From Clonostachys chloroleuca (lineage: Eukaryota > Ascomycota > Sordariomycetes > Hypocreales > Bionectriaceae), in contig JBANAY010000003.1 in NCBI GenBank assembly GCA_037952775.1, positions 30,938,001-31,002,000 of the forward strand: 64,000 bases of DNA, read 5' to 3'. Positions 11,274 to 23,595 of this stretch are shown piece after piece. A program made the position numbers and the translations under genes. The stretch's first letter is position 1. Every line of letters begins with the position of its first letter. A model generated the notes under the pieces. It searched no databases. It worked only from the letters and a program-made list of their open reading frames with translations, and was not told the origin of the DNA.

Positions 11274-13660
11274 ATGGCATCGCTTCCTTCAAATCCAGAC
11301 TTTTCCCGTAAATCAGATTCCAGCCCCAGCACCTTTCTGCCGAACCCACGATCCTTTGAAACCCAGTCCAACGGTCCAAGGGGAAGCCTGCGATCCTGCA
11401 TCACATGCCGGCGAAGAAAGGTCAGATGCAACAAGGAAACACCATGCTCTAACTGCAACAGGAATGGGGTTGCATGCATTTTCCCGCCGCCTGGACGGGC
11501 TCGACCGACACCACGCGGTCAGCGTTCCAGAGCCGACCAGTTTGGGTCGATAGATCCTGGGGTGCCTCTCAATATCGGGGACCTCAGTTTCCTCAGACAA
11601 GGCGCGCAGCACTCGCCACAGGTTCTACCTTCCCAGTACGACAAACCGGAGACGCTTGGAGGGCAGACAAGCCTCGATCGAGTGCCAGGTACCAGGACCA
11701 GCGATACGTCAATCGCAATACACCATCAGTTCGGAAGCTCCAACGAGAGTGTACTGGGTAGAGAGCAGTGGATAGAGCGATGCTTGTACTTTGGAGAAGG
11801 GCTGTCAAGATCTCTTTGTCAGATTGAGGGAGTCTTAGATCCTTCTACGACTGATCATGGCGATCATGTTTATGCTTCAAGCTTAACGAGGCTGACAGAA
11901 CTGGTACGTGGTAGATCTCGGCCCAGTGGTTGTTCTTACGATTGCGCATCTCCTACGCTCTTTTCTGTTTGTTCTGATGACTGCTTCTAGCTCGGAGAAC
12001 CACAGGGCGTCATTCCAGCTGACAGTGTGGATGAAGAGATGGAAAGCACTTCAGACTACAACAGCACCAATATGGTGGACCGTCCCGTGCAGACCACGGC
12101 GACCAACCCCGATCATTACGCCTTTATAATCGGTTACAACCTACCTGATATCAACACGAGAACCATGCATCCTTCTCCATCACAGATACCCTTCTACTGG
12201 CAAACATTTAAAGAAAATGTCGAACCTCTAATCAAGATCTTCCACATTCCCTCCATGGACAAATTGGTCAGAGAGATGCAGCGTAGCATTCGATTCCTAA
12301 GCCCATCCAAGGAGGCACTCATGTTCGCAATGTACTTTGCCGCGGTGATATCCATGACACCAAATGAAGTAGGTACGCTTGGTATTCGTCCACTGGCACG
12401 GCCTAACATATATAATAGGTACAAGAGCTCCTGGACCAGGACAAAGAGACCCTGGCTGCAAAATATCGCCTTGCTACAGAGAAAGCCCTCGCCAAGGCTG
12501 AGTTCATGTCGTCTTCGGATCTGATGACGCTACAGGCATTCGTCTTGTTTCTCTTCTGTTTGAGAGAGCGCGAACAGTCACGATTCACTTGGACTATGAC
12601 CGCGCTCGCCGTGCGAATAGCACAAGGCATTGGGATCCATCGGGTTCGCCGAGATACCAAACTGCCTCCATACGAAACGGAGCTCAGCCTCAGACTTTGG
12701 CTCAGCGTCTGGCTGCTGGATTTAAGGACCGCCCTAGATCAAGGCACGGATTGGTTAATACCAGAAGATGTCCCAGATCTAGCGCTCCCGCTAAACATCA
12801 ATGACTTCGACCTCGATCCTGCGAGCGTCGAGTATCCGCTGTCGAGAACTGGCATGACTGATATGGCACCAACGTTAGTCAAGCACGAGATTGGATCGTT
12901 GCTGAAGAAACTGCCACGACTCGAACGTGAAAGCGAGGCAATAAGACCTTCAGCAGAACTTGATTGGGATGAGATGGAGCGTATTGCAATCACCTACAAG
13001 AAGAACGTAGAGGAGAAGTACTTACACAACTGTGTCGAAGACGAGCATTTCCAATGGTTGACGGCTCTAAATACACGACTATTCTTTGCAAAGGTGCCGT
13101 TGCTTTTTTATCATCGCGTTTTGACTTCCGATGCAAGGTCTGCTTTATCGCCTGCCATCAGTGACCGCTTGTTGGCAGCATCGATCGAGACGTTGGAGTG
13201 CTCGTATGCGGTCGTCACAATATCGACATCGCTACGCTGGAGCAGGCTGTTCCGCACATCTATCCATTGGCACGCAATCGCGATCATTTTGGAAGAGCTG
13301 TGCCTTCGGTCCAACAAGACAAAAATCGCCCAAAGGGCGTGGAAAGCTATTGAGCTTGCATGGGACTGCTGGGGTTCATTCCCTACCTCCCAGCACGCGG
13401 ATGAACTATGGAAGTCTCTGATAAAGTTGATGAGAGTAGCAAAGAAGAGGCGTAAAGCGAACCAGTCTCTTTACGCACAGGAGAGGACTGAGGCGGAGCC
13501 TAGTCCGAGCGACTCGTCAATGCCCGAAATTTGGGCCTTGGCGAACTCTGAAACGCAGCTATCGTGGCCCGCGGACTATACCGCGGGATATCTCTACGAG
13601 GATCTGGATGAAGTTTTGATAGATGATACGGGGGCCAGTCCAAGTGAGGTTATCGACTAA
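11274..13660 (+). CDS. Zn2Cys6 transcription factor
   Basis: Three exons, 11274-11903, 11991-12368 and 12419-13660, giving 749 residues. Both introns are phase 0; the first has a GTACGT donor and CTTCTAG acceptor. Residues about 41-68 hold the binuclear zinc cluster C-x2-C-x6-C-x5-C-x2-C-x6-C (SCITCRRRKVRC...CSNCNRNGVAC). The middle carries the fungal-specific transcription factor domain (FLFCLREREQSRFTWTMTALAVRIAQGIGIHR...). The start at 11274 (MASLPSN) is the first ATG of the frame. It is a nuclear DNA-binding regulator and probably binds CGG half-sites. The target is unknown; the neighbouring hydrolase fragment hints at a lost metabolic cluster. Confidence 0.9.
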
Positions 13661-14303
13661 ACGACTTAAAAAATAACATAATTTAGATTCAGAATCATGG
13701 CGCAGTCGGTCGCATTTTCCCAAGTACGATATGAAGAAATTTGCATTCCGCCCGCTATTACCCTCAGACTTAACCTATTGAACTGGGCGGTTGAAGCTAT
13801 AAAATAGAGACTTTGAACCTCTGACATTCGGGGGAGCTATTAACTGAAACGACTGACCATCACTCAAGGCTGCCATGTTTAAGTACGAGAACAGGTAAAA
13901 AGTCGTACATGAAGCACCTGTCTTGGATCAGGCCTCAATAACGCGCCTCCGTGTTTGTTCAACTTAGCACAAGCCAGCTCGTGAACATCATCCATAGCCT
14001 CAGATGACCTAACGATCCCGTATGTGAATCGTGCCCTCCAATTTGACTGTAGCAACTCCTCATATCCAGTGATATTCCGCTCCGCCTTTAGCGCTTCTTT
14101 TTCATTTGCTACATATTCAGGACCACAAATTCCCCGTTGATCGTTATATCCTGGCTTCTGTGGCCTGAGGAATGCCGCCAAGCAGCTCGAGCAGTGTTCT
14201 TCATCGAGCTGATGCGGACTTTTGGACAATGTGAGGAAGAGTATGGAAGAAGTCGTAAGGCAACTTCATGCAAGATAAACTGTGATCTGGATCGGTATGG
14301 CAC
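13661..14303. other. Intergenic between convergent genes
   Basis: Contains only 3' flanks of the Zn2Cys6 and casein kinase genes. A minus-strand frame at about 13879-14229 has no recognisable features and is not called. Confidence 0.4.
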
Positions 14304-15535
14304 TCAAACTCTGTCGCGGCCGGTTTCCCGAGTGTCCATACCAGTGCGGGCGATCGCATTGCGAGTACGGCTGCTGCGGACAGCCTGATTACTACCGGTC
14401 ACACCGTCATTGGCCGTAACACGAGCAGCATTCGCCACAGCTTCGGCGTTCTTCTGATACTTGTAAACGGTCCAGTCAAACACATAGTCGTATTGGAAGC
14501 CCTCGCGGACGAAGAGATCCCGAAAGAGTTTCCGTAGATAACTATAGTCAGGCTTATCATCGAATCGAAGAGATCGGGTGTAATTGAGATAGATGGCAAA
14601 CTCATTGGGGAGGCCGCGGCAGAGGGTTTCAGTTGGCGTCGTCATCTTCTTCTCCATGATGCGATCGTATTTCTGCTTCTTGCTAGCAGCTTTCAGGCCC
14701 TGCCAAGGTAACGAGCCGCGGAGGAAGTATAGCACCACGTAACCAAGGGATTCCATATCGTCACGTCGAGCCTGTTCGACGCCAAGGTGCGTGTTAATAG
14801 AGGCGTAGCGAGCAGTGCCAGTCAGGTTCTTGTTCTCGCGATAGGGGATATGGAAATGGGTTTTCGGGTCGCGATATTTCTTAGCCAGCCCGAAATCAAT
14901 AACATTGACCTGATTCCCTCGTTTTCCAATCCCCATTAGGAAGTTATCCGGTTTAATGTCGCGGTGGATGAAGGACTTAGCATGGATATATTCCACCCGA
15001 GAGAGGAGCTGGTCCATCAGAAGAAGGGCAGTCTTCATAGAGAACTTGCGGTTGCAGAAGTTGAACAAGTCCTCCAAACTAGGCCCCAGAAGATCGTAGA
15101 CCATAGCATTATAATCGCCTTCAGTACCATACCAGCGCACAAATGGGATTCCGACCCCGCCAGCAAGGGACTTATAGACTCGGGCTTCGTACTCGAGTTG
15201 GGGATGTCTGGCCTTCACGCTCTCCAGCTTGATGGCGATTTCCTCGCCTGAAATGATGTTTGTACCGATATACACCTCGCCAAATGACCCTGAGCCAATC
15301 TTCCGACCGATTCTATATTTATTACCGACTCGGAGATCCTGCGACTGAGAAGTTAGAAAGTAGAACTAATGAGCTTTTCGACTGCAGGTAAATGAGCATG
15401 ATTGCCTGCATGGCCTGCATATGATCAATGACACCACGGGAACGCATGTGTACGAGAATCAGAACAGCGCCAGTCTTGCAGGTCTCTGTCTGGGTTACGC
15501 TAGGAGATGAAGGGCATGCGTACCATGGCTGCCAT
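14304..15535 (-). CDS. Casein kinase 1 (HRR25/CK1-delta type)
   Basis: Two exons, 15524-15535 (only MAAM) and 14304-15338, split by a 185-nt intron (GTACGC donor, GTCGCAG acceptor), giving 348 residues. The kinase domain begins [20 protein letters not shown], with Lys41 (IAIKLES), [12 protein letters not shown] around Asp131, IDFGLAKKY at 151-159, [10 protein letters not shown] and the CK1 block SLPWQGLKA. All catalytic residues are present. It is a soluble Ser/Thr kinase of the CK1 family, which acts in DNA repair, vesicle traffic and cell division. The tail after [11 protein letters not shown] is only about 50 residues and lacks the long Pro/Gln-rich tail usual in HRR25 orthologues. This could be a second, shorter CK1. 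Confidence 0.93.
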
Positions 15536-16709
15536 GTCAGCCGTGGTGAGTTTAGTCTTCGTTTCTTCGACAATCGGGGGGCATGTGAATACACCAGTGC
15601 TTGGGGTCGGTTAGACAGGGGTAAGCACCGATCACAAGAAAGTATTTTCTAGAATACTGGTGCAGCCAGTCTGATCGAGGTGGCCTTTAAATTGAAGGTT
15701 GTTGATCAAAAAAGCTCAGGCGTGAGCATGGATGGGCGGAAAACAAAACGGGTTCGTTACCATAGAGATTGGATGGCCTAATGATTGCTGAAACAAGCAA
15801 GATTCAGTGACCTGTATGAAATGAAAGAGCGAAATGAAAAAGTGAAAGTGATGCATAGACATTAGAATCGAAGGTCATGCGCTGTTGTGTTGCGTGTCCG
15901 ATGACTCGGCCTATACTTCGGCCTTCGTTGCACGTGTGGTCGGCCTTCGGCCTTCGGGGCTTTGGCTGACTACATACCCCAGTGAGTGCAGTTGGGCCCA
16001 ACCGGACTTGTAAACTACAGCGCGATGGCTCTGACGATTTCTAGCAAAAACGAAACGGGACTCACTATACATGTATAATACTGCTAGTTTCCCGGGTATA
16101 TGTTGAAATGAGCATCGTGGAATTCAGAGCGATTACTAAGATACGCGGGCCAAATAGCACGAATGCGCCTCGTTCCTAAGAGTCACATGATCGAACAATT
16201 TTAAGGGTTGATTGCAGAGAGCTTGAGATTGAGATAAAGGTCTTCCCAGATAGCCCGAAGAGGCAGCAGATAACGGTTATTAAAGAATAATCTCTCAATC
16301 TCTCGTGATACTTTCCAACAGCATAGGTTAGGTAGACATAATTACGCAATAAAGATTATATGCCTCCGTGCTGGCCACGATAAGAACGTGATAGAAACCG
16401 CTTGAGAATGCTATAAGTTCATGTCCTAAGGCTGGATTAGCGTAACTTGCGCACGTACTTTTAAAACTAAAAGAATAATTCATTTGTGTATTTGTTTAAT
16501 TAGCGGTGATGATAACTTAAATAAGAAGAGGTCCATGGCTAGTCTTATCCGACAATCGTACTTAATCCATTTTACAAATGATCTTGCGGATTAGTCTTTA
16601 GGCTGTGTATCCATACCGCCATCATTCTACTAGACTAGCAGCCATAAGAATCACATTATTTGAAGATATAGAGTGATGATTTCTATGCAGGCACGCTTTT
16701 GGGGCGATG

Positions 16710-16821
16710 TTCGGGGAGGCTTCCGGGCAAATGCTACTTTGTGCCGGGGGATTCCCCGAAACATGGAGTCCCCACGCATTTTATGATTGGCGGGCTGGTC
16801 TGTTTTCGGGGAGCTTCCCCC
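16710..16821. promoter_or_regulatory. Three copies of a TTCGGGGA-nn-TCCCC dyad
   Basis: Copies at 16710-16727 (TTCGGGGAGGCTTCCGGG), 16744-16760 (inverted, reading TTCGGGGAATCCCCCGG) and 16805-16821 (TTCGGGGAGCTTCCCCC). Each is a near-palindrome around GGGGA..TCCCC. Three copies in 112 bp look like a cluster of regulator sites, possibly for a dimeric zinc-cluster protein. No recognised gene starts nearby, so the target is unknown. Confidence 0.4.
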
Positions 16822-18420
16822 TTATTTACGGTCTCCCCACTGGAAGGCCAGCATCAGCAAGTCAGAAGTGACATATCCCAGGAAGTGCACAGCAACTATT
16901 GAAGTCAACGGTTAAAACATTTTCACTATTTAGGCTAATTGCAAGTTAATGATAGAGATCTCGACTCATGAGTCTTCAATGCAAGATCTCGTTTCGGCAA
17001 CTAGTGAAACGCTTTCAGGGCAGGTCGACCTATGTGTTCCGCAGCTGTTTTATCGAGTAAGAACGTTTTCCTGTTCACTAACACATGGTCAATTCTAAAG
17101 ATCAATAGACAAATCCAGCTAAATAAACACACTGAACGCCTTCCAAACGGCTGCTGGTTGACGCCATCGCAAAACTTAGTCTCCTCTGGGGGCCATTCCA
17201 GTATTGATGGGCAAGAACCGCCTCCATCTTATCGTGCTCATTGGACTGGCTGCTCGCCCCGCCCCAGAGTAATGTCTTGTCGACAAAGACCCTAAAGCAC
17301 ATACGAGGGTAAGGAGGCAGGCTGAATAGGACCAGTTAGGCTCGTTCTAGCCGACCTGCCGGGTGAGCAGATGGAGGGCCTATGTGTCCACAATGAGATT
17401 CTTTTAGATACGCGAGGGTTAGGGGTTTATTAGCTAACCTTTCATCTCGGAGAACTCCATGCTGGGCAGAGAGGCTGGACGCGGCTGCAGTACTCGCGCC
17501 ATTGAGGAGACAGATTCGCCATAAATGGGATCGGTCTTGGAAAGATTACCCATCTCAGCACCGAGTCCAGACCCGCGGCACTGTATACGAACGATGAACT
17601 CGATCGGGACACTAATCCTGATCTACTGACAGTGGGGTCATTGTTGAACTGCCGGCGGTCATCATCCGGTTTCTCGGGACACAGGATCTCGCTGGGCGCG
17701 TTGCCATCCCTGTTTTGGGGGATTTGGGGGGTCAATTTTCTCTCGTCCTGTCGTAACAACTCCATTAGAGTCTTAATACGATGGCATAAGCAGTCGAGGC
17801 CCAACTCCTTGGCAGCCGTAAACATAAAATTAGAACGGATCGCCGTCACAGGACGAGTACTTGGGAAGATAGTGTGGGTTGCAGAACCCGGGTCCAGTTG
17901 CACCCAGGGGCACTCACAGAGATAGGAGTGCTTGGCCATCCTCTGGGTGAAATTATTGGAGACTGGCCTTTTTGCAATACCCGCTGGTAGGCTGCTCGTT
18001 GTCAGGTCTGGTCTTTCAGGCCCGGCACGAATGACAGGCGGCGCTTGCACGAGTCTACCAGCCAGGCTTTCGAGGCACCTCGACTCGGGGGTCGTTCCGG
18101 AGGCTGTTCCGGGGGTGGGACAGGAATGTTGTGCTCGGGAGCTCCCTGGTGGTTCACAAGCCGCGGTCACTTCGCCAATGGAGGCATGATATTAGTAGCG
18201 AAGGGACCGGGTAAGTCTCCTTCTCTAGGCGCTTCAAGTTCAAGGACAAAGACGAACCAGGACAAGTCCAGACATCCAGATCGCTGCATACAGACTTATG
18301 ATCATTCTCGCCAACCTGCTCAAGAGGTGGAGCTTTAGTTTTTGTTCTATTGTTCTGCTAGTCTCTGGCTAGTGTCACCTGAGTAATGCGAACCCTGTTT
18401 TCCTTTTTGCCTGATTGCCT

Positions 18421-18438
18421 GCGGGGACTGATGCGGAG
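18421..18438 (+). promoter_or_regulatory. Two CreA/Mig1-type sites upstream of sugar transporter
   Basis: GCGGGG at 18421-18426 and GCGGAG at 18433-18438 both match SYGGRG, the consensus of the carbon-catabolite repressor CreA. They lie about 170-185 bp before the transporter ATG. The pair suggests glucose repression, but single matches are common by chance. Confidence 0.35.
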
Positions 18439-18606
18439 ACCCCGGAATGGGGGAAGGGGAGCGATATCACCAAGTTTTCTCCGGGAGTGAGAGTATATCT
18501 GCAGGCCCCTGCCGGAGCATAAATTTCTACCCTCATCAATCTCGCCTATCTTCTACATTCTCCGACTGCCTTCTGATTGAAGATTCCTCCTCGACCTATT
18601 CCAACA

Positions 18607-20406
18607 ATGGGCGCCAAAACGGAAACCGAGTTGGCTGTTGGAGCTGAGTTGGCAGCTGTGAGTCGCGCGGATCCTTAATCAATCAAAACAATGGAATTGT
18701 ACTCACTAGTCACGTTGCTATATAGATGCTGCCGGCAGATGCAAAGCCATGGTATCGAACTAAGCATCTCGTCCTCCTCAACCTCACCTTGCTGGTGCCT
18801 CTGCTGTCCGCCGCCAGTATTGGCTTCGATGGCAAGTCAGCCCCTTACGTGTGCCCGAACGCGATCTAAATCTAACTGATACATCCACAGGCGCTATGAT
18901 GAACGGACTTCAGACGCTTGGGCAATGGCGCGCGTACTTTGATAACCCATCAGCACCGCTTCTCGGGGCGATGAACGCCATCTTCCCTGTTGGCAAAGTG
19001 CTCGGCCTGTTCCCGGCGACATGGATATGCGATCGATACGGGAGAAAACTGTCGATGTGGATTGGACTCTTCTTCCTGATAGGCGCTGCTGGACTGCAGG
19101 CGGGAAGTGTCAATCTCGCCATGTTCCTCATCTCCCGACTCATCCTCGGCGCCGCTACAGCTCTCGTCGCGCAACCTGCCCCGATCCTGGTCGCAGAGCT
19201 TGCATATCCTACTCACCGAGCCAAAGCGACGGGAATGTATCAGACCTTCTTTGTAGGTGGCGCGGACTCTATTTTGGTTCTTTCTTGTCTCAGCTTGTGT
19301 TGGCTAACTCACAATGCTCTGCTCCCTAGTATGTGGGCGCTATCTTCGCCGCGTGGTCAACTTATGGAACCTTCCGTCTGGACAATTCCTGGAGTTGGAG
19401 GATTCCCTCTCTTCTGCAGGCCTTTCTTCCACTTCTACAGCTCCTGTTCTTTTTCTTTGTCCCTGAATCTCCAAGGTAATGTGGCCTGGCCCTACCAAGC
19501 ATTCGTCTCTAACCTTGCTCTACCAGATGGCTTGTTGCAAATGGCAAACAGAGCCAGGCGCGTGATATCTTGGTCCGTTGGCATGCAGGTGGCGACCAAG
19601 AATCCCCTCTGGTGGATTACGAGATCGAGCAGATCGAGCAGAGCATCCAGCAGCAGGCTGCCGTACAGTCAGAGACGAGTTACCTCGACCTCATCCGTAC
19701 ACCAGCAAACCGGAAACGAACCCTCATCGCGGCCATTGTCGGCTTCTTTGCCCAGTGGAACGGCGCGGCCGTTGTGTCATACTACCTCACGCTCGTGCTC
19801 AATACCATCGGCATCACTAAAACCTCGGATCAGACCCTCATCAATGGCCTGCTTCAAGTCTTCAACTGGCTTGCCGCCGTGTTTGCAGGCGCTCTTATGA
19901 TTGACAGACTTGGCCGCCGCACGCTGTTCCTCACATCGGTGGCCGGCATGCTTGTCTGCTACATCATCTGGACGGCGCTCACGGCATACTTCACAGCCAC
20001 GCTCAACACCACTGCAGGAAACGCCGTCGTGGCCTTTATCTTCATCTACTATTTCTTCTACGACATTGCCTGGGCACCCCTGCTTCTGGCATACCCAGTC
20101 GAGATCTTTGACTATCGACTGCGTGCTCGCGGCGTTACAGTGACGTACGCATCGACTTTCATCGGGCTGATCATCAGCCAGCTCGTCAATCCAGTGGCGA
20201 TGAAAGCCATCGGCTGGAAGTTTTATATCGTTTTTTGCTGTATTCTTGCAGTGCTGTTCGTCGTCATTTACTTCCTGTTTCCGGAAACCAAGGGGCGTTC
20301 TTTGGAGCAAGTCGCGGAAATTTTCGATGGAAAGAATGACACCCTGGAGGAGAAGACCAAGGACGGCAAGACCGATGTTGTTGAAATCGAGAAGAGGCTG
20401 GGCTAG
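18607..20406 (+). CDS. MFS sugar transporter (hexose/lactose permease-like)
   Basis: Five exons: 18607-18657, 18726-18831, 18891-19252, 19330-19475 and 19527-20406, giving 514 residues. The second intron has a GC donor (GCAAGT) instead of GT. Sugar-porter signatures are in order: GFDGAMMNGLQ in the first helix, DRYGRK between helices 2 and 3, PESPRWL before the central loop, DRLGRR in the second half and PETKGRSLEQVAE near the C-terminus. About twelve hydrophobic segments are visible. It should move a sugar across the plasma membrane with protons; the substrate cannot be read from sequence. Two CreA-like sites lie upstream. A P450 gene follows 420 bp downstream on the same strand. Confidence 0.95.
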
Positions 20407-20827
20407 CCGCCTATTGTTGGATCCCCGGTTCTGGAGGAGGTGAGGACCTGCCGATCAAATAGGTAGCTGTATACTATCAATTCATATATTGTAGCCCCTC
20501 GGATACCTCGGGCAAACACTATCTTTCTATATTCCCAACGCATCATGTAGCACTCCCTCTTTTTCTCCAGTAGACCTTAGCCCAGCTATGTTGATATCGG
20601 AGGCAGTTAGAATGGAGTAGATATGAAGGTACAGCCTCAATGTATCCCCCCTGAAGACTTGTAGTCAGCAAGACCCAGCCAATCAGAGGGTAACGTTTAT
20701 CATCTTTAAAAAATACCGTCGCTCACCAAAATGTAATCTTACTCACGCGTCAGCAGTGATCAAATACCTTGAGGCTACATTCAACGGCGGATATGGCCAA
20801 TTAGCGCAGACGCCAAGGGTTTCAGAT
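20407..20827. other. Intergenic, transporter 3' flank and P450 promoter
   Basis: No gene seen. It includes a C6 run near 20646 and the AT-rich leader of the P450. Confidence 0.4.
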
Positions 20828-22589
20828 ATGGCAGGGTTTTCTACGATATTCCTCACGCTGGGAGTTCCAGCTCTCCTCGTTTTCTTCGTTAAACTGTCAG
20901 CGGCTCGGCAGTTGACATGGAAGCTGCAACGGGCGGGCTTGGTCAGTCCATCTATTTCGCAGGTTGATTGTTCGGTGTCGCTAATTTAGATTCGCAGCCT
21001 ATGCCCGATGTGAAACTGCTGACGGGCCATCTTCTGACCATAAAAACCATCTCAGAGTTGTTCCCGTCCAACACGGTGATGCATAACGTCTTCTGGGAGA
21101 TCTCGAAACAATTTCCCGATGGTTTCTTCTATATTGACCTCTGGCCATTTGCTAGGACTACCTTGGTCATCACAACCCCATCCGGAGCCGCCCAAGTCGA
21201 ATCCTTTGACCTGGCGGTGCCTGATTCGATCGTCCATCCAATCGAGACCATTACCGGCGGGCCGAGCATATTGACGATGCGAATCGGCCCACAATGGAAG
21301 AGACAACGCCGAGCTCTGAGCTCCGGGTTCAGCGCAAACAGCATGATGGCTCTCGCACCAGCAGTGGCAGAAGAGGTTGCGGTTTTCCGGCGCCTCCTCC
21401 TTGACCGGTGCTCAGGAGGGGCCTCTGACGTATTCCAGCTGGAAGACTTGACTTTGAGATTGACTTTCGATGTTATCGGAGTTGTTACCTTGTATGTGTA
21501 TCGCGTGTCTGTTCACCCTATTTTCGTTCATCTACTGAATATTCTACATTCTCCAGCGGCACCAAGTTGTACTGCCAAACCACAAATAATGAGCTGGCGA
21601 GGGCTATGCGGAGGCAGATTGAATGGACCACCTTCACCGCCATGAACCCACTGCAGCGATATCTCTCCCTCCGCCCCCTCGTTCACTGGATAAATGGGCG
21701 GCGCATGGATAAATACATCGCCGTAGAGATTGAGAAGAGGTTCGAAGAATGTCTTAATACGCAGGTCGACAAAGATCCGGACACACAACGCTACCCGTCG
21801 ACAATATCATTGCTTCTGGACGAGATGATGCAGCAGGACGACGGAGTCAAGAATTTGCATAAACACAAAGAGTCATTGAAGAGAACAATGACGGCCCAGC
21901 TGCGTGCCTACTTATTCGGGGGCCACGATACAACCAGCAGCACTCTTTTATATTGCTATCACCTCCTCTCGGCGCATCCCAACGTTTTGGAGAAAGTCAT
22001 GGCTGAGCACGACAACGTCTTTGGTGCCGGGACGGCGTCTCGAGAGCGTGACTTGATTTGCGAAAACCCGAACCGGCTCAATCAGCTCCCATATACATTG
22101 GCTGTGATAAAGGAGGTGCTGCGCATCTTCCCTCCTGCTGCGTCGATGCGGGAAGGGCGACCCGGTGCCGAAGTCATTGACGAGCAGGGCCGTGTCTATT
22201 CTACCGAAGGGTGTAACGTGTGGTCGTTGACCTTAGCTATACACCATAATCCCAAGTACTGGGCCGATCCCGAGGATTTCAACCCTGATAGATGGATTGT
22301 CGGGCCTGAGGATCCTCTATACCCCGTTAAAGGGGCGTGGATACCATTCCAGCATGGTCCTAAGAATTGCCTCGGACAGCCGCTCGCGATACTTGAACTG
22401 AAGATCTGTCTCGTCATGACACTTCGAGAGTTTTGCGTCACTCCAGCCTATGAGGAATGGGATGTGAGACATCCAAGACGGGGCATCAAGACGATCAACG
22501 GAAACAGAGCGTACCAAGCTGAAAAGGGTGGAGGCGGTGCACATCCTGCGGATGGGCTGCCCGTGAGGGTTACTCTACGAAAAAAATGA
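20828..22589 (+). CDS. Cytochrome P450, StcS/AflN-like (CYP59-type)
   Basis: Three exons, 20828-20941, 20998-21491 and 21557-22589, giving 546 residues. Residues 1-25 form an N-terminal membrane anchor. The I-helix oxygen site is FGGHDTTSS (about 323), the K-helix ExxR is EVLR (about 389), then FNPDRW and the heme loop FQHGPKNCLG with Cys near 474. The heme loop has Lys where Arg is usual. Segments such as FYIDLWPF, LTFDVIGVVTFGTK and RWINGRRMDKYI-like text resemble the sterigmatocystin/aflatoxin P450 StcS/AflN. Expected to be an ER-bound monooxygenase needing P450 reductase. No polyketide synthase is in the window, so it is an orphan here. Confidence 0.92.
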
Positions 22590-23595
22590 TTACATACCCA
22601 ACTGAAGGCAGTGTGATAGTAACTAGGAATAATAGTATATGTACAGGAGAAGGATCGGAGCAGCAGGCCTAGTGGAGGCTAGGGACCCTTGATATTACAG
22701 AACGCGATGTTGTGTTGGTGGAGGGCAGGGAGCCAATCTCTCAACACTCATCATCTGCTTGCAAGTATAAAATGGTAAGGAGAAGAGGTGAAATTAATGA
22801 AATAATGGAAGCACAATAAAAGCATTGATCGGTTTTTTTAGACTCTGGCGAGACGGGGTGAAAAGTGTCGTGGTTGTCTTCGTATTTATTGTGCTGAGTT
22901 GTCGGGCTCTAGCAGCTTCCAATGTTATTGAACTTTATTCTCTTTTTCTTACGTCGTGGTTGTCGTTGTCCTGGCCGGATTCCATCACTGTGTTGTCTTC
23001 ATTATGTTTTCAAGGTTGAAAAGCTTTTTTATTGACGCTATCCTCTATCGAACCCTGATAAGCCAGGTGAAAGAGGGTGGCTTCAATAGCCCTTTGGCGC
23101 GTAGCTCGTCCTGATAGCAAGTCAGTCATCAATACCTTATGAAGGTTTATAGACTTGTCTTCTACATACATATAGCTTTAGGCTAATAAAGCTTCTTTTA
23201 ATCTTTGGTATTTATTGTATCAAGATATTATATCTAGTATCTTCTATTGTTGTTTAACTTTATACTCAAACTCTCCTCCGTCCTGGCCGACTTTCATGTT
23301 TACAGTACATTCAGTTATCTTCACTCCAAACATAAAAATGGCTCGAAGAAAACACCATCTACGACAGGTTACGCAGATAATAGCACCGCTATTTCTAAGA
23401 CACCTGGTGCTGCCCAAAAGCCCCGTACCCTGCTCTTCCGACTTGCGTTGACAGCTGTTGACAGCTGTTGGCGGTTAAGCAACCTGTCCTCAACCTACAG
23501 GGTTCGCCACCGACCAGACCGGTTCCCAGCCAGCCCCCCAAGGGCTATACCTTATATACAAGTTCCCCGAGCATTCCTACTGTAATTCGACAACT
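22590..23595. other. Intergenic
   Basis: No gene is supported. It contains a short direct repeat GTTGACAGCT twice near 23450-23470, just before the tRNA-like locus. Confidence 0.4.

Larger units (their letters stand above)
15536..18606. other. 3-kb intergenic region with dyad motif cluster
   Basis: No gene is confidently supported. About 15905-15960 repeats CGGCCTTCG several times. 16200-16680 is A/T-rich. 16710-16821 holds three TTCGGGGA dyads (listed separately). A minus-strand frame at 17442-18170 (242 codons) has no recognised motif or splice support; it could be a lineage-specific gene but I do not call it. 18400-18606 is the promoter of the sugar transporter. Confidence 0.4.

Noticed and set aside
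17442..18170. 242-codon minus-strand frame
   Set aside because: No domain, no signal, no splice support; could be real but not supportable from sequence alone.
10492..22589. A secondary-metabolite cluster from hydrolase fragment, regulator, transporter and P450
   Set aside because: A casein kinase and a 3-kb gap lie between them, and no synthase gene is present.
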